Under the pieces are notes generated by a model. The model had not been told where the DNA came from. It saw only the letters and a program-made list of their open reading frames with translations, and ran no database searches. The position numbers and the translations under genes are program-made. A DNA stretch of 64,000 nucleotides from CAVWCW01 sp963753615 (lineage in GTDB: Bacteria > Pseudomonadota > Gammaproteobacteria > Chromatiales > Chromatiaceae), in contig CAVWCW010000008.1 in NCBI GenBank assembly GCA_963753615.1, forward strand, positions 1 to 64,000. The letters are read 5' to 3'. Shown one piece after another: positions 47,747 to 56,699 of the stretch (position 1 is its first letter; the number at the start of each line of letters is the position of its first letter).

Positions 47747-48175
47747 TTACTTGGACTTGCAGGGCTGCAGCATGGCGTCGAAGAAGCCGGCCTCGGTGCT
47801 GGCGCCAAGCCCCTCGTCATAGATGCTCGTGATCGCCTTGGCCGTGCCTTCGAGGGTCTTCGGATCCAGTTCCAGCGACCAACTGGTGGACCAGACGCTC
47901 ATATCGCCGGCTCCGGTTTCGAGAAGGCTGGCCTTGTAGGTGCTGCCGGCGCTCACGGCGCTACCAGTCACGGCATACGACAGGTTATCGCCCAACTCGC
48001 GCACCCCGCTGAGCACGAAATGTTCGTTGGCGATGGAGTGCACCACCCGCAGACGCAAGGTGCCGGCGTCGGTTTCGACGTTGTCGATCTTCCAGCAGAT
48101 ATCCTTGTCGGCCATGGCCGGCAGAACCGTCAGCAGGGTCAGGGTAAGGATCAGGGTTTGGATGCTCGTTTTCAT
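47747..48175 (-). CDS. Exported hypothetical protein
   Basis: 142 aa from ATG 48175 (MKTSIQTLILTLTLLTVLPA), a clear signal peptide cut near AMA. The mature part looks like a single beta-rich domain: KDICWKIDNVETDAGTLRLR, LSYAVTGSAVSAGSTYKASL and SWSLELDPKTLEGTAKAITS. One Cys near each end (ICWK and LQPCKSK) may form a disulfide. No family recognised. It has its own terminator; eight upstream codons (MLPLRRQT) are rejected as pre-signal sequence. Confidence 0.68.
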   Translation of the reverse strand: MKTSIQTLILTLTLLTVLPAMADKDICWKIDNVETDAGTLRLRVVHSIANEHFVLSGVRELGDNLSYAVTGSAVSAGSTYKASLLETGAGDMSVWSTSWSLELDPKTLEGTAKAITSIYDEGLGASTEAGFFDAMLQPCKSK

Positions 48176-48292
48176 GGTTTGTCTCCGCAGGGGCAGCAAA
48201 AATAGCGGGCCGATCTCGCATCTCGCCCTACCGTTTCTGCCGCTAGTGTAACTGTTGGGGCCAACGGTGTCCTGACCGAGCTAGCGGTTCGA

Positions 48293-48709
48293 TTATTTGC
48301 GCCGCTCGCGTCGGCGCTTCGACTGCTGGGCGCGGATGCGCGGCACCAACTCCGAATAGGGCAGGGCGTCGATACGGGTCCCGTCCGCCGTAGCCTTGGC
48401 GATCAACTCGCCGAGATCGGCGATCCCGCCCTCCGCCTCGCCGCCGCATAGGTCCTGCAGGCCCAGGAGACCGCCCTTCTGGACCTTGAGATAGACATTG
48501 TGTGGCGTGGCGGCAAGGTCGTCCTCCATTCCCAATGCCGGCAGGCCGACCGCCTTCAGATGCTCGTAAACCCGCTGGCATATCGCCAGTGCCGTCTCCG
48601 ACCGACAATGAATCTGAGGCGTATTGCGAGCGGTCACCGGCTGGCCGAGACTGCAGGCGAACTCCTTGCTGATGATCGGGGTCTGAAACGGACACTTCGG
48701 GGCGGGCAT
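48293..48709 (-). CDS. Conserved cysteine-containing protein of unknown function
   Basis: 138 aa. The N-terminal KCPFQTPIISKEFACSLGQP and PQIHCRSETALAICQRVYEH carry four Cys whose spacing could hold a metal or FeS cluster. It continues GLPALGMEDDLAATPHNVYL and VQKGGLLGLQDLCGGE, and ends in a very basic tail (RAQQSKRRRERRK). I recall similar unnamed proteins in gammaproteobacteria but cannot assign a role. No signal peptide, single-gene unit. Confidence 0.62.
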   Translation of the reverse strand: MPAPKCPFQTPIISKEFACSLGQPVTARNTPQIHCRSETALAICQRVYEHLKAVGLPALGMEDDLAATPHNVYLKVQKGGLLGLQDLCGGEAEGGIADLGELIAKATADGTRIDALPYSELVPRIRAQQSKRRRERRK

Positions 48710-49140
48710 TGGGCGGGTTACTCCCTCGACGTAATTTCGCGCCTATCCTAATCGGTGTGCGGACTTCCGCCAAGCGAGGGTGCGGGTCGAGATCGACCGG
48801 GCCGGCGAGCGATCCCCGTCACGCAGAAGAGTCCGGCGAACTCAGAGGTTCGCCGGGTGGTGGGTGAAAAATGACTTGATCCGTCATGCTCCCCCTTATG
48901 GTCCGTCGCGGCGAGGGCGACCGAAAAACCCCTCGATGGGACGGGGAGAGGGCAGCAGGTGGCGAGATGAGGAAAGGGCGCCGCGCCCTTTCGCCTCGAG
49001 ATCGGCATGGACGGTAAAGGCCGCGGGGAGGACAATGTGTTCGTCAAGCGCCTGTGGCGAGATGAGAAAAGGGCTTTGACCCGAATGGCTCTAACCCCTA
49101 TTCCGCTGGGATCTGCCTTTTCTGAACAGTTAGGTAGACA
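48710..49140. other. Gene-free stretch with hairpin and a 19-base direct repeat
   Basis: No gene. It holds a perfect 9-bp hairpin GAAAGGGCG ccg CGCCCTTTC (48972-48992) and two near-identical copies of GGCGAGATGAGGAAAGGGC (48961-48979 and 49056-49074, one mismatch). The first repeat overlaps the hairpin. Possibly a small repeat element or a leader for the next gene. Confidence 0.4.
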
Positions 49141-49824
49141 ATGAACCTGGTTACCTATGATATTCAGTTGCATAGTGGAGAGAGTTACTCCATCGGCGTT
49201 GATATTGAACGGGGGCATCCGTCGCCCGACGCGCTCGCCAACTCCGAGCACTCCGAATGGACCCGACTCGAGCATCACCGTTGCAAGGAGTGTTCGCTCG
49301 ACCCTGCCGAGCACAAGTTTTGCCCGACCGCGGTCGATATCGAGGAGATTGCGCACCGTTTTCTCGACACCACCTCGACTGATCGCGCCGATGTGACGGT
49401 GCACACCCAGAACCGGAATTATTTCAAAAGCTGTGATGCCCAGACCTATCTGACATCGTTGTTCGGACTGATCATGGCGACCAGCGCGTGCCCGGTGATG
49501 GGGCGCTTGAAGCCGATGGCCTATTTCCATCTGCCGTTTTCGTCGCTGGAAGAGACCATCTATCGCTTGGTCGGCACCTATCTGACCAAACAGTACCTGA
49601 CCCACAAAGAGGGCCAGAGTCCCGACTGGGATCTCAACGGCCTGCGCGAACTTTATGCCCGCCTGAATCAGGTCAATCGAAGCTTCATGCAGCGGCTGCG
49701 CTCAGCCTCGACCCGCGATGCGAATGTCAATGCGCAACAGATCTTCATCTCGACTACCCGTTATGTCGAGATGGGGATAGATGCGGCGCTCAAAAAGCTG
49801 GCCGCAAAACTCAACGGGTTATGA
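49141..49824 (+). CDS. Conserved hypothetical protein with a Cys/His cluster
   Basis: 227 aa, ATG 49141 (after AGGTAGACA). Residues ~44-63 hold HHRCKECSLDPAEHKFCPTA, a CxxC plus a third Cys with flanking His that could bind a metal. The rest looks helical and soluble: YFHLPFSSLEETIYRLVGTY, LRELYARLNQVNRSFMQRLR, FISTTRYVEMGIDAALKKLA. No signal peptide or helix spanning the membrane. No family or operon partner identified. Confidence 0.62.
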   Translation: MNLVTYDIQLHSGESYSIGVDIERGHPSPDALANSEHSEWTRLEHHRCKECSLDPAEHKFCPTAVDIEEIAHRFLDTTSTDRADVTVHTQNRNYFKSCDAQTYLTSLFGLIMATSACPVMGRLKPMAYFHLPFSSLEETIYRLVGTYLTKQYLTHKEGQSPDWDLNGLRELYARLNQVNRSFMQRLRSASTRDANVNAQQIFISTTRYVEMGIDAALKKLAAKLNGL

Positions 49825-50072
49825 CTCAGGGAATAATGAAAGGAATAAGAATAGTGGGGTGACCCATCAGCATCTAGGCTTGGCGCTGCTAAGCAGCAGG
49901 CGCAGGAGGCGCATTGACAGGGCCCGGGGTTGGCACGGTGTTTCGCCGTTGTCCGGTGCCACCGAGCCCCCTACGCCAGCCCCCCGATCCAGGTCGCCAG
50001 ACTTGGAATGCCTGGGGACCCGAGCCGGGGGGCGTCTACCGCGAAGGTTGAACAGTCGGGGTTCGATTCCTC

Positions 50073-52337
50073 CTATTGCCGCCCGTAACCGGCAATCTTG
50101 AGGCTGGGGTCACCCATCAGATAGAAACCGCGGATTCCCCGTGCCAGCCCGAAGTCTTCGGCGTACGCTTTCTGGGCCTCGAAGAATGCGTCGCCTACCG
50201 ACATCTGCTGGTCCACCAGATGCTCCTGGATCCGGTAGAACAGGGTGCTGGATCCGCTCTCTGTGGGCGACGTCCAACCGCTGTTATAATCGCTGCCCGC
50301 GGAGGCGCCGATCACCGATACCGCCCCGCCTTCGAGGTAGGCCTGGCCGTTGTGGCGGAGCATGGTGCTTCCCACCGTATCGAACAGGGATTGTTCAACC
50401 GGGATGTTCTTGTTCGGGTCGCCGGCCAGCACGCCGTTGGGATGCACCAGCGGGGGCGCGGTGGAACATCCGTTGAGCCCGACGATGGCGGAGGTGAAGT
50501 TGGCCCCGATATCGGCTTCTTCACCGAACCACACCTGGTGTTTGTACACGCACAGGTTGTTCCCGTTCTGGTACACCCAGTTGCAGCTGTGGCTTTCCAT
50601 GGCGGTGGGATTGCCGTGGGCGGTCAGCACCACGAGACTGTGGCTCTGGGGCGCTATGGTGGCCAGATAGTTCGCCTGGTTCAGCCGTTGCACGCCCGGC
50701 AGCGCGGTATAGAGTGACTGCTCGCCCGCCTGGGTGGCGGTAGCGGGTTCGTCGATATACAGCTTGTCGATAAGCCATTCCGGGCCGAACACGTTGCGGT
50801 CCAGGAGTTCCACCAGTTCCGCGCCGTCGGTGTGCTCGTCCATAAAACCGGCCAGCTGCAGCGAATTGTATTTCCAGTCGCCGTCGTCCTGCTCGAAAGC
50901 CACGATGTTGGCGAGGATTTCTTCGACAGCCTGGGGGGCGTTGTTCGGAATGCGGCTGACGACCACGTCGTGTTCCCAGTCGAAATCGTCGTCGCTGAAT
51001 TCGCCCCATTTGTCGTCGTTGTCAAGGTCCCAGTCGGTGGTATGCAGGTCGGCATAGTAGTAGTCCGCCGCATAGGGGAGGTCGTGGGGTTGCTGCCAGG
51101 CGTGAGTCCAGCCAGGGTAGAGCAAGCGGGTCGGGATCTCGTCGACGTTGCCGACCAGCATTACGTAGTGCAGATTGCCTGAGTTCACGTCGACCAGGTA
51201 GTTGCGGATCTTTTCCGCCAGATCCCTGCCGCTCACGAAGCTTTCGATTTCCGTTGCGGTAAGCACGGAAATCTTGTGTCCGATGGACTTCTTCCAGGCA
51301 ACGAATTCTCTGGTAGCCGCCGCCATCTGCTCGTCTTTGACGATAATGACGAAGTTGGCCTGTTCCGCTGCCGTGCCCAGATAGCGCCAGAGCGAGTCGG
51401 TGTATTTGGCTTTCACGACCAGTTCCTCGCCGGCTGCGTACAGCGCTTGTGCAGCTTCGCCGATACGCTCCCAGTGGCCGCCGGAATAGCGCCAGACGCC
51501 GTTGCCGTCTGGCGAAATGGCGTACACCAGATCGCTGTTCACTACCGCGAACTGTTTGCCCGGCCCGCCTAGGCGGGTCCAGGAGTAGGGTGTACTGTCG
51601 TAACGGTAGAAATCATCGCTGTTGGCGTCGACCACGAATACGGAGTCGCCGTTGGCATACACTTCCCTGACCGAATCCCGGATGCGGGTCCACCGGCCGC
51701 CGACCACGCCGCTCCACTGATACAGGGGCCCTCCGCTGCTGGACAGTCCGTACAGCTTGCCGTATCCGCCGACTGCGAACTGGACCCCGGGACCACCCAC
51801 GCGAGACCAGGACCCCGGTTGATTGTTGTAGATATAGAGATCTCCGCTGCCCGGAAGGGTGCGGAACAGGCCGCCTTCACCGGCATACAGTTTGTCGGTG
51901 GCGCCGCCAACCCAGCGCCATCCATGTCCGACGTATTGATACACCGCTTGGCCGTCGGGAGAAACGCCATACAGGCTCCCGCCGCCTACCGCGAACTGTT
52001 TGCCGGGTCCGCCCACTTTGTCCCAGACCAGATCGTCGTCGAATCCGAAATCCCGGTAGGCGTAGATACCCCCATCATCCGGGTTTACCGCATACAGCAG
52101 ATCGAGGTTCTCGATGCTGTTGCGCCCGATGGCGACGGCACCGGCATCGGAGGAGAGATTCTGCCAAAGCGGATGGGAATCGGAGATCGGGATGCCCGCG
52201 GATCCGGAAAAGTAAGCCAACGCGTCGGATTCATCCCCAACGGTGCGGTCGGCCATATCGAAATGGTCGCCGGCAGTCGCGTTTTGAGTTCCGAACAATG
52301 ACAAAGCAAAGCACAGCGCGGTAAGTCTGAATTTCAT
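50073..52337 (-). CDS. Secreted C25 (gingipain)-type cysteine peptidase with a tectonin-like propeller
   Basis: 754 aa from ATG 52337 (MKFRLTALCFALSLFGTQNA, a signal peptide). Residues ~75-330 form a beta-propeller-like series with recurring blades (VGGPGKQFAVGGGSLYG, VGGPGVQFAVGGYGKLYG, LGGPGKQFAVVNSDLVY). A C25-type domain follows: VIIVKDEQMAAATREFVAWK, YVMLVGNVDEIPTRLLYPGW, the catalytic His in VVLTAHGNP and Cys in GLNGCST about 50 residues later, and FYLMGDPSLKI at the end. No sorting domain is seen. Exported protease, maybe carbohydrate-guided. The longer frame from 52424 precedes the signal peptide and is rejected. Confidence 0.82.
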   Translation of the reverse strand: MKFRLTALCFALSLFGTQNATAGDHFDMADRTVGDESDALAYFSGSAGIPISDSHPLWQNLSSDAGAVAIGRNSIENLDLLYAVNPDDGGIYAYRDFGFDDDLVWDKVGGPGKQFAVGGGSLYGVSPDGQAVYQYVGHGWRWVGGATDKLYAGEGGLFRTLPGSGDLYIYNNQPGSWSRVGGPGVQFAVGGYGKLYGLSSSGGPLYQWSGVVGGRWTRIRDSVREVYANGDSVFVVDANSDDFYRYDSTPYSWTRLGGPGKQFAVVNSDLVYAISPDGNGVWRYSGGHWERIGEAAQALYAAGEELVVKAKYTDSLWRYLGTAAEQANFVIIVKDEQMAAATREFVAWKKSIGHKISVLTATEIESFVSGRDLAEKIRNYLVDVNSGNLHYVMLVGNVDEIPTRLLYPGWTHAWQQPHDLPYAADYYYADLHTTDWDLDNDDKWGEFSDDDFDWEHDVVVSRIPNNAPQAVEEILANIVAFEQDDGDWKYNSLQLAGFMDEHTDGAELVELLDRNVFGPEWLIDKLYIDEPATATQAGEQSLYTALPGVQRLNQANYLATIAPQSHSLVVLTAHGNPTAMESHSCNWVYQNGNNLCVYKHQVWFGEEADIGANFTSAIVGLNGCSTAPPLVHPNGVLAGDPNKNIPVEQSLFDTVGSTMLRHNGQAYLEGGAVSVIGASAGSDYNSGWTSPTESGSSTLFYRIQEHLVDQQMSVGDAFFEAQKAYAEDFGLARGIRGFYLMGDPSLKIAGYGRQ

Positions 52338-52653
52338 TTTGGTCCCCTTTGACATGGTTACTGTTGAAAATCCACGTCCATAGGATCTCTCAGATGCCGA
52401 TCGGAGCGCCGTTTCCAAGTTCACAGGCGTTTCGTGAGATATTCACGTTCGGGGCGGCGTTTTGGCGGCGGCGCGCGAGGAGACGGCTCCGCGGAAAGAC
52501 GCCGATCGATGGGGGATCTCGGGGGATCGTTGGGGGGCAGGGCGGCGCCTGACCGGCCTCTTATGGAGATGCGGGGCTCGCTGCGTGCCCATTGTCCAAG
52601 GAGCGATCCCGATCATCGGCCCCGGTTCACCCGTTCCCCATCCCCGGGGGCCC
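52338..52653. other. Gene-free stretch
   Basis: No protein-like frame and no recognisable RNA. It is G-rich on the plus strand (runs of GGGGG) and should hold the promoter of the peptidase gene. Confidence 0.35.
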
Positions 52654-53037
52654 TCAGAACCGAGGCATGGCCGAACGGGTCAGCGCCACCGCCACGATAT
52701 AGCCGAAACACCCGATGGCCAGCACCCCGGCCAGCGCCCGTCCGTGCCTTGTCCGCCCTCGCTTGAGCGCGATGCTTCCGAGTACAATGTAGGCGAGCAG
52801 TGCGAACAGCTTGGCGCTGAGCCAGGGCTGAATGAAAGGATATTGTTGCAGCCGTAAGGCCATAGCGATACCACTGACCAGTAGCAGCGTGTCGTTGACG
52901 TGGGGCAGCGTGCGCACCCAGCGCCGCTGCAGCAAAGGCGAGCCGCGCAGCATCCAGGCGTAGCGCAGCAGGAACAAACAGCCGGCGAGGGTCACCGTGC
53001 CGACGTGGGTCCATTTGATCCAGAGGTAGGGCAACAT
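52654..53037 (-). CDS. SirB2-family membrane protein
   Basis: 127 aa with four helices: VGTVTLAGCLFLLRYAWML, VNDTLLLVSGIAMALRL, LSAKLFALLAYIVLGSIALK and ALAGVLAIGCFGYIVAVALT. The start WIKWTHVGTVTLAGCLFLLR, the central VRTLPHVNDTLLLVSGIAMA and the end of the protein fit the SirB2 family. Role unclear. It diverges from the pqi operon, sharing a 133-base region. Confidence 0.8.
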   Translation of the reverse strand: MLPYLWIKWTHVGTVTLAGCLFLLRYAWMLRGSPLLQRRWVRTLPHVNDTLLLVSGIAMALRLQQYPFIQPWLSAKLFALLAYIVLGSIALKRGRTRHGRALAGVLAIGCFGYIVAVALTRSAMPRF

Positions 53038-53170
53038 GTCTCAAGCGGTGGTGGGAATTGGCCCAGGAAGCGTTTAACCTTGCGCGGTGTGCCCGCCGGG
53101 CGCAAACCGGCATTATAGTTCGCGGCGGGCAGCCGCGGGCAACCCAACCCGAGAGGTTTCGATACGCCAG

Positions 53171-53767
53171 ATGCTGGTCGCCTGCCACGATTGTGACCTG
53201 CTGCAGGAGATACCGCCCCTGCCGGTGCGCGCCAGCGCCAAGTGCCCGCGCTGCGGCGCGCTGCTGCGCCGTCACCGCCCGAATGCGGTGGAGCGTACGC
53301 TGGCCCTGGTCGTCGCCGGGCTGGTGCTGTTCGCGGTGGCGGTGTCGTTTCCTTTCCTCGCTTTCGACCTCAATGGCAACCGCACCGATACCAACCTGAT
53401 CACCGGCGTCCAGCGGCTCTACGAAGGCGGCTACTGGGCGCTTGCAGGGCTGGTGCTGGCGACCAGCATCCTGGCCCCGTTCTTGCGCCTGTCGTCCATG
53501 TTCTACGTGTTCGGCCAGCTTTACTTCGGCCGGGTACCCTGGAAACTGGCGGCGGTGTTCCGCTTTCTCCAGCGCCTGCAGCCCTGGAGCATGATGGAGG
53601 TGTTCATGCTCGGTATCCTGGTTTCTCTGGTCAAGCTGGCCAAGATGGCGGAAATCATCCCGGGGCTGGCGCTATGGTCGTTTACGCTGTTGATCCTGGT
53701 GCTGGCGGCGGCCGGCGCTGCAATGGATGCGGACGCGGTCTGGGAACGGGTGGAGAGCCAGGGGTGA
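53171..53767 (+). CDS. pqiA: PqiA-family membrane protein (first of two)
   Basis: 198 aa from ATG 53171. It opens with a zinc-ribbon-like pair (VACHDCDLLQ, AKCPRCGALL), then four helices (VVAGLVLFAVAVSFPFLAF, GLVLATSILAPFLRLSSMFY, MEVFMLGILVSLVKLAKMAE, LWSFTLLILVLAAAGAAM). This is one half of the double PqiA unit of E. coli; the second half is the next gene, joined by a GTGA overlap. PqiABC moves lipids between inner and outer membranes. Confidence 0.87.
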   Translation: MLVACHDCDLLQEIPPLPVRASAKCPRCGALLRRHRPNAVERTLALVVAGLVLFAVAVSFPFLAFDLNGNRTDTNLITGVQRLYEGGYWALAGLVLATSILAPFLRLSSMFYVFGQLYFGRVPWKLAAVFRFLQRLQPWSMMEVFMLGILVSLVKLAKMAEIIPGLALWSFTLLILVLAAAGAAMDADAVWERVESQG

Positions 53768-54384
53768 AGGCCGGCAGCGCGATCAGTTCCGGTCTCGCCA
53801 GCTGTCACTGCTGCGGGTTGCTGGTGCGCCTGCCCGTCGCGCCCCCCCACAAACGGGCCCGTTGCCCGCGCTGCGGCAGCCCGGTGCACCTGCGCAAGCC
53901 CGATAGCCTGGCCCGCACCTGGGCCCTGGTGATCGCCGCGGTGGTCTTTTACGTGCCGGCGAATTTGTTGCCGATCACCCATGTCACGTCCCTCGGCCAC
54001 GTGCAGTCCGACACCATCATGAGCGGGGTTATCTACTTCATCCAGTCCGGCTCCTGGCCGATCGCCCTGGTGATCTTCGTCGCCAGCGTGTTCGTGCCGC
54101 TGCTCAAGCTGGTGATACTGATTTACCTGCTGATCTCGGTAAGGCGGGGTTCGCGGTGGCGCCCGCGCGACCGGGCCAAGCTGTATCGCATCACCGAGGC
54201 CATCGGCCGCTGGTCGATGGTGGACATCTTTGTGGTCACTATCCTGGTGGCCCTGGTGCACCTGGGGGCCCTGGCCAGCATCGAGGCCGGCCACGGCGCC
54301 CTGTACTTCGCGGCGGTGGTGGTGACCACCATGTTCGCTGCCATGACCTTTGACCCCAGGCTGATCTGGGATAACCTGGACTGA
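53764..54384 (+). CDS. pqiA: PqiA-family membrane protein (second of two)
   Basis: 206 aa, start GTG 53764 overlapping the previous stop by four bases. Again a CxxC pair (SCHCCGLLVR, ARCPRCGSPV) and four helices (WALVIAAVVFYVPANLLPIT, IALVIFVASVFVPLLKLVIL, VDIFVVTILVALVHLGALAS, LYFAAVVVTTMFAAMTFDPR). Conserved PqiA words LPITHV and SGSWPIA are present. In E. coli both halves are one protein; here they are split into two coupled genes. Confidence 0.87.
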   Translation: MKAGSAISSGLASCHCCGLLVRLPVAPPHKRARCPRCGSPVHLRKPDSLARTWALVIAAVVFYVPANLLPITHVTSLGHVQSDTIMSGVIYFIQSGSWPIALVIFVASVFVPLLKLVILIYLLISVRRGSRWRPRDRAKLYRITEAIGRWSMVDIFVVTILVALVHLGALASIEAGHGALYFAAVVVTTMFAAMTFDPRLIWDNLD

Positions 54385-54387
54385 GCC

Positions 54388-56058
54388 ATGACGACCCCCG
54401 ACCCCACCCCGAACCCACCTGCCGCCGAGGCCCTTATCGAGACTCGGCGCGGCCCCTCCCTGGTCTGGCTGGTGCCCCTGGTGGCGGTGCTGATCGGTGC
54501 CTGGCTGGTGTACGAGGCCCTGAGCGAGAAGGGGCCGACCATTACGATCGTCTTCGATTCCGCCTCCGGCATCGTCGCCGGCAAGACCCGTATCAAATAC
54601 AAGCAGGTGGAGGCCGGCCTGGTGGAAAGGGTGGAGCTGAGCGAAGACCTGCAGCAGGTGATCGTGACCGCCACCCTGGCCAAGCAATTGCAGCCCTATC
54701 TTACCGACGAGACCCGTTTCTGGGTGGTCCAAGCGGAGGTGCGCGCGGGTCGGGTGACGGGCCTGGCCACCCTGTTGTCCGGGGTCTATATCGGCATGGA
54801 TCCGGGACAGAAGGGCAAGTCCAAGCGCCAATTTCTCGGCCTGAGCAACAAGCCCATCGTCACCGGCGAGGCCAACGGCCGCAAGTTCGTGCTGCGGGCC
54901 GACAGCCTGGGCTCGCTGAGCGTGGGCGCCCCGGTCTACTACCGCCAGATCGAGGCGGGTCGGGTGGCGGAGTACGAACTGGATGACGACGGGAAGGGGG
55001 TCACCGTCGAGGTGTTCCTGCAAGACCCGTTCGACGACCTGGTGCACGCAGACACCCGCTTCTGGAATGCCAGCGGCATTACCGCGTCGCTCACCGCCGA
55101 CGGCTTTGAGTTGCGCGCCGAGTCCCTAACGTCCTTGCTTGTGGGGGGCATCGCCTTCTTCAACCCGGAAACCCTGGAGCCGTACCGGCCGGTGGAAGCA
55201 GGCCATGAGTTCAGCCTGTTCCAGACCCGGGAAGAGGCCGCGGAACCGGACTATCGGCACCAACAGCGTCACCTGCTCTATTTCTCTGGTTCGGTCAGGG
55301 GTCTGGCGCGAGGTGCACCGGTGGAGTTTCGCGGCATTCGTCTGGGACAGGTGCTGGACCTGAAGCTGGAACGAGACCCCGAGTCCCTGGATTTTCAGAT
55401 CCCCGTGCTCATCGAGTTGGAGCCCGACCGCATCAGTGCGGAGGGGGCCGGCCAAGTCTTGGATCATGACCAACGGTTGGCGGTGTTGAGGGGATTAGTC
55501 AAGAGAGGCCTGCGCGCCCAGTTGAAGACCGGCAATCTGCTCACCGGCCAGCTCTTCGTGGAGCTGGACTTCTTCCCGGATGCGGAACCGGCGGAGCTGG
55601 GTGAAGATGGGGAATATCCGGTAATCCCCACGGTCCCCGGGGCGTTGGACGAGCTGCGGGGCAGCGTCATGCGTGCTTTGAGCCGCCTGCAGGAACTCCC
55701 GTTGGAAGACATAGGGAACGAGCTGCTGACTACCATCCGCGGCGCCCGCGAGCTGACCAACTCCGTCGAGTTGCGCCAGGCAATCACGGCCCTCAACCGG
55801 ACCCTCGAGGAATCCAGCAGCATTGCGGGCCAGCTCAACGACACCGCCTTGCCCAAGATCCAGACCAGCTTGGACCAGATCGGCCGCACCCTGACCTCGA
55901 TCGAGGCCAACTACACGGGCAAGGATTCCCGCATCTACAGCGACCTCGGCCGACTAATGGACGAACTGACCCGCGCCTCGCGCTCGCTGCGCAACCTGGC
56001 CGATTATCTCGAACGTCACCCGGAGGCCCTGGTCTCCGGCAAACGGGGTGCCAAATGA
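54388..56058 (+). CDS. pqiB: MCE-domain lipid-transport protein PqiB
   Basis: 556 aa. One N-terminal helix (SLVWLVPLVAVLIGAWLVYE) and three MCE/MlaD repeats starting near residues 48 (TITIVFDSASGIVAGKTRIK), 165 (FVLRADSLGSLSVGAPVYYR) and 290 (LLYFSGSVRGLARGAPVEFR). A helical C-terminal section follows (ELRQAITALNRTLEESSSIA). It should form a periplasmic tunnel bridging the envelope. The start is ATG 54388; the stop overlaps pqiC as ATGA. Confidence 0.91.
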   Translation: MTTPDPTPNPPAAEALIETRRGPSLVWLVPLVAVLIGAWLVYEALSEKGPTITIVFDSASGIVAGKTRIKYKQVEAGLVERVELSEDLQQVIVTATLAKQLQPYLTDETRFWVVQAEVRAGRVTGLATLLSGVYIGMDPGQKGKSKRQFLGLSNKPIVTGEANGRKFVLRADSLGSLSVGAPVYYRQIEAGRVAEYELDDDGKGVTVEVFLQDPFDDLVHADTRFWNASGITASLTADGFELRAESLTSLLVGGIAFFNPETLEPYRPVEAGHEFSLFQTREEAAEPDYRHQQRHLLYFSGSVRGLARGAPVEFRGIRLGQVLDLKLERDPESLDFQIPVLIELEPDRISAEGAGQVLDHDQRLAVLRGLVKRGLRAQLKTGNLLTGQLFVELDFFPDAEPAELGEDGEYPVIPTVPGALDELRGSVMRALSRLQELPLEDIGNELLTTIRGARELTNSVELRQAITALNRTLEESSSIAGQLNDTALPKIQTSLDQIGRTLTSIEANYTGKDSRIYSDLGRLMDELTRASRSLRNLADYLERHPEALVSGKRGAK

Positions 56059-56664
56059 ACCGCAGATCCCTCCCTTTCCTGCTATCGAGCGCAGCGTTAC
56101 TCCTACTCGGCGCCTGCGCCAGCAGCCCACCGTCCAGTTTCTACCTGCTGACCCCGATGAACTCGGCGCCGGCGGTGCCGGAGTCCGGGCTGATCGTCGG
56201 CGTCGGTCCGGTGCGCCTGGCCGATTACCTCGGACCGGCCCCAGATCGTCTCCCGCGAGGTGCCGAACCGGCTGCAGGTGAGCGAGGTGCACCGCTGGGG
56301 CGGTTCGTTGCAGGACAACCTGCTGCTGGTGCTGGCCCAGAATCTTTCACTGTTGCTGGGCGGCGAGCAGGTCCTGGTCTACCCTTGGGACGATCCCCTG
56401 CGACCCGACTACCAGGTGCGCATGGAGGTGCGCCGCTTCGACGGCGGTCCCGATTCCGAGGTGGAACTCGATGCCCGTTGGAGCATTGAGGCGGCGGATG
56501 CCGCCGAGGCCAGCGGCAAGGGCCGTTCCCTGATCCGCGAAGCGGTGGACGGAACCGAAGTCACCGATTTGGTGGCGGCCCAGAGCCGTGCCCTGGAACG
56601 CCTGAGCCGCGACATCGCCGCCGAGATCGGGCGCCTGGAGCAGGGGAAGGCGGGGGCCGATTAA
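56055..56664 (+). pseudogene. pqiC: PqiC outer-membrane lipoprotein, one base inserted
   Basis: ~200 codons. Lipobox ALLLLGAC at residues ~14-21, then SSPPSSFYLLTP typical of the DUF330/PqiC lipoproteins. The first frame loses sense at VRLADYLGPAPDRLP (near 56230); the correct reading LDRPQIVSREVPNRLQVSEV lies one frame over, explained by one extra G. The rest is intact (WGGSLQDNLLLVLAQNLSLL, AAQSRALERLSRDIAAEIGR). Probably a sequencing error in a functional gene closing the pqi operon. Confidence 0.83.
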
Positions 56665-56699
56665 GCCGGGGCCTGGGCACAAACCCCGCACTCGACCGA

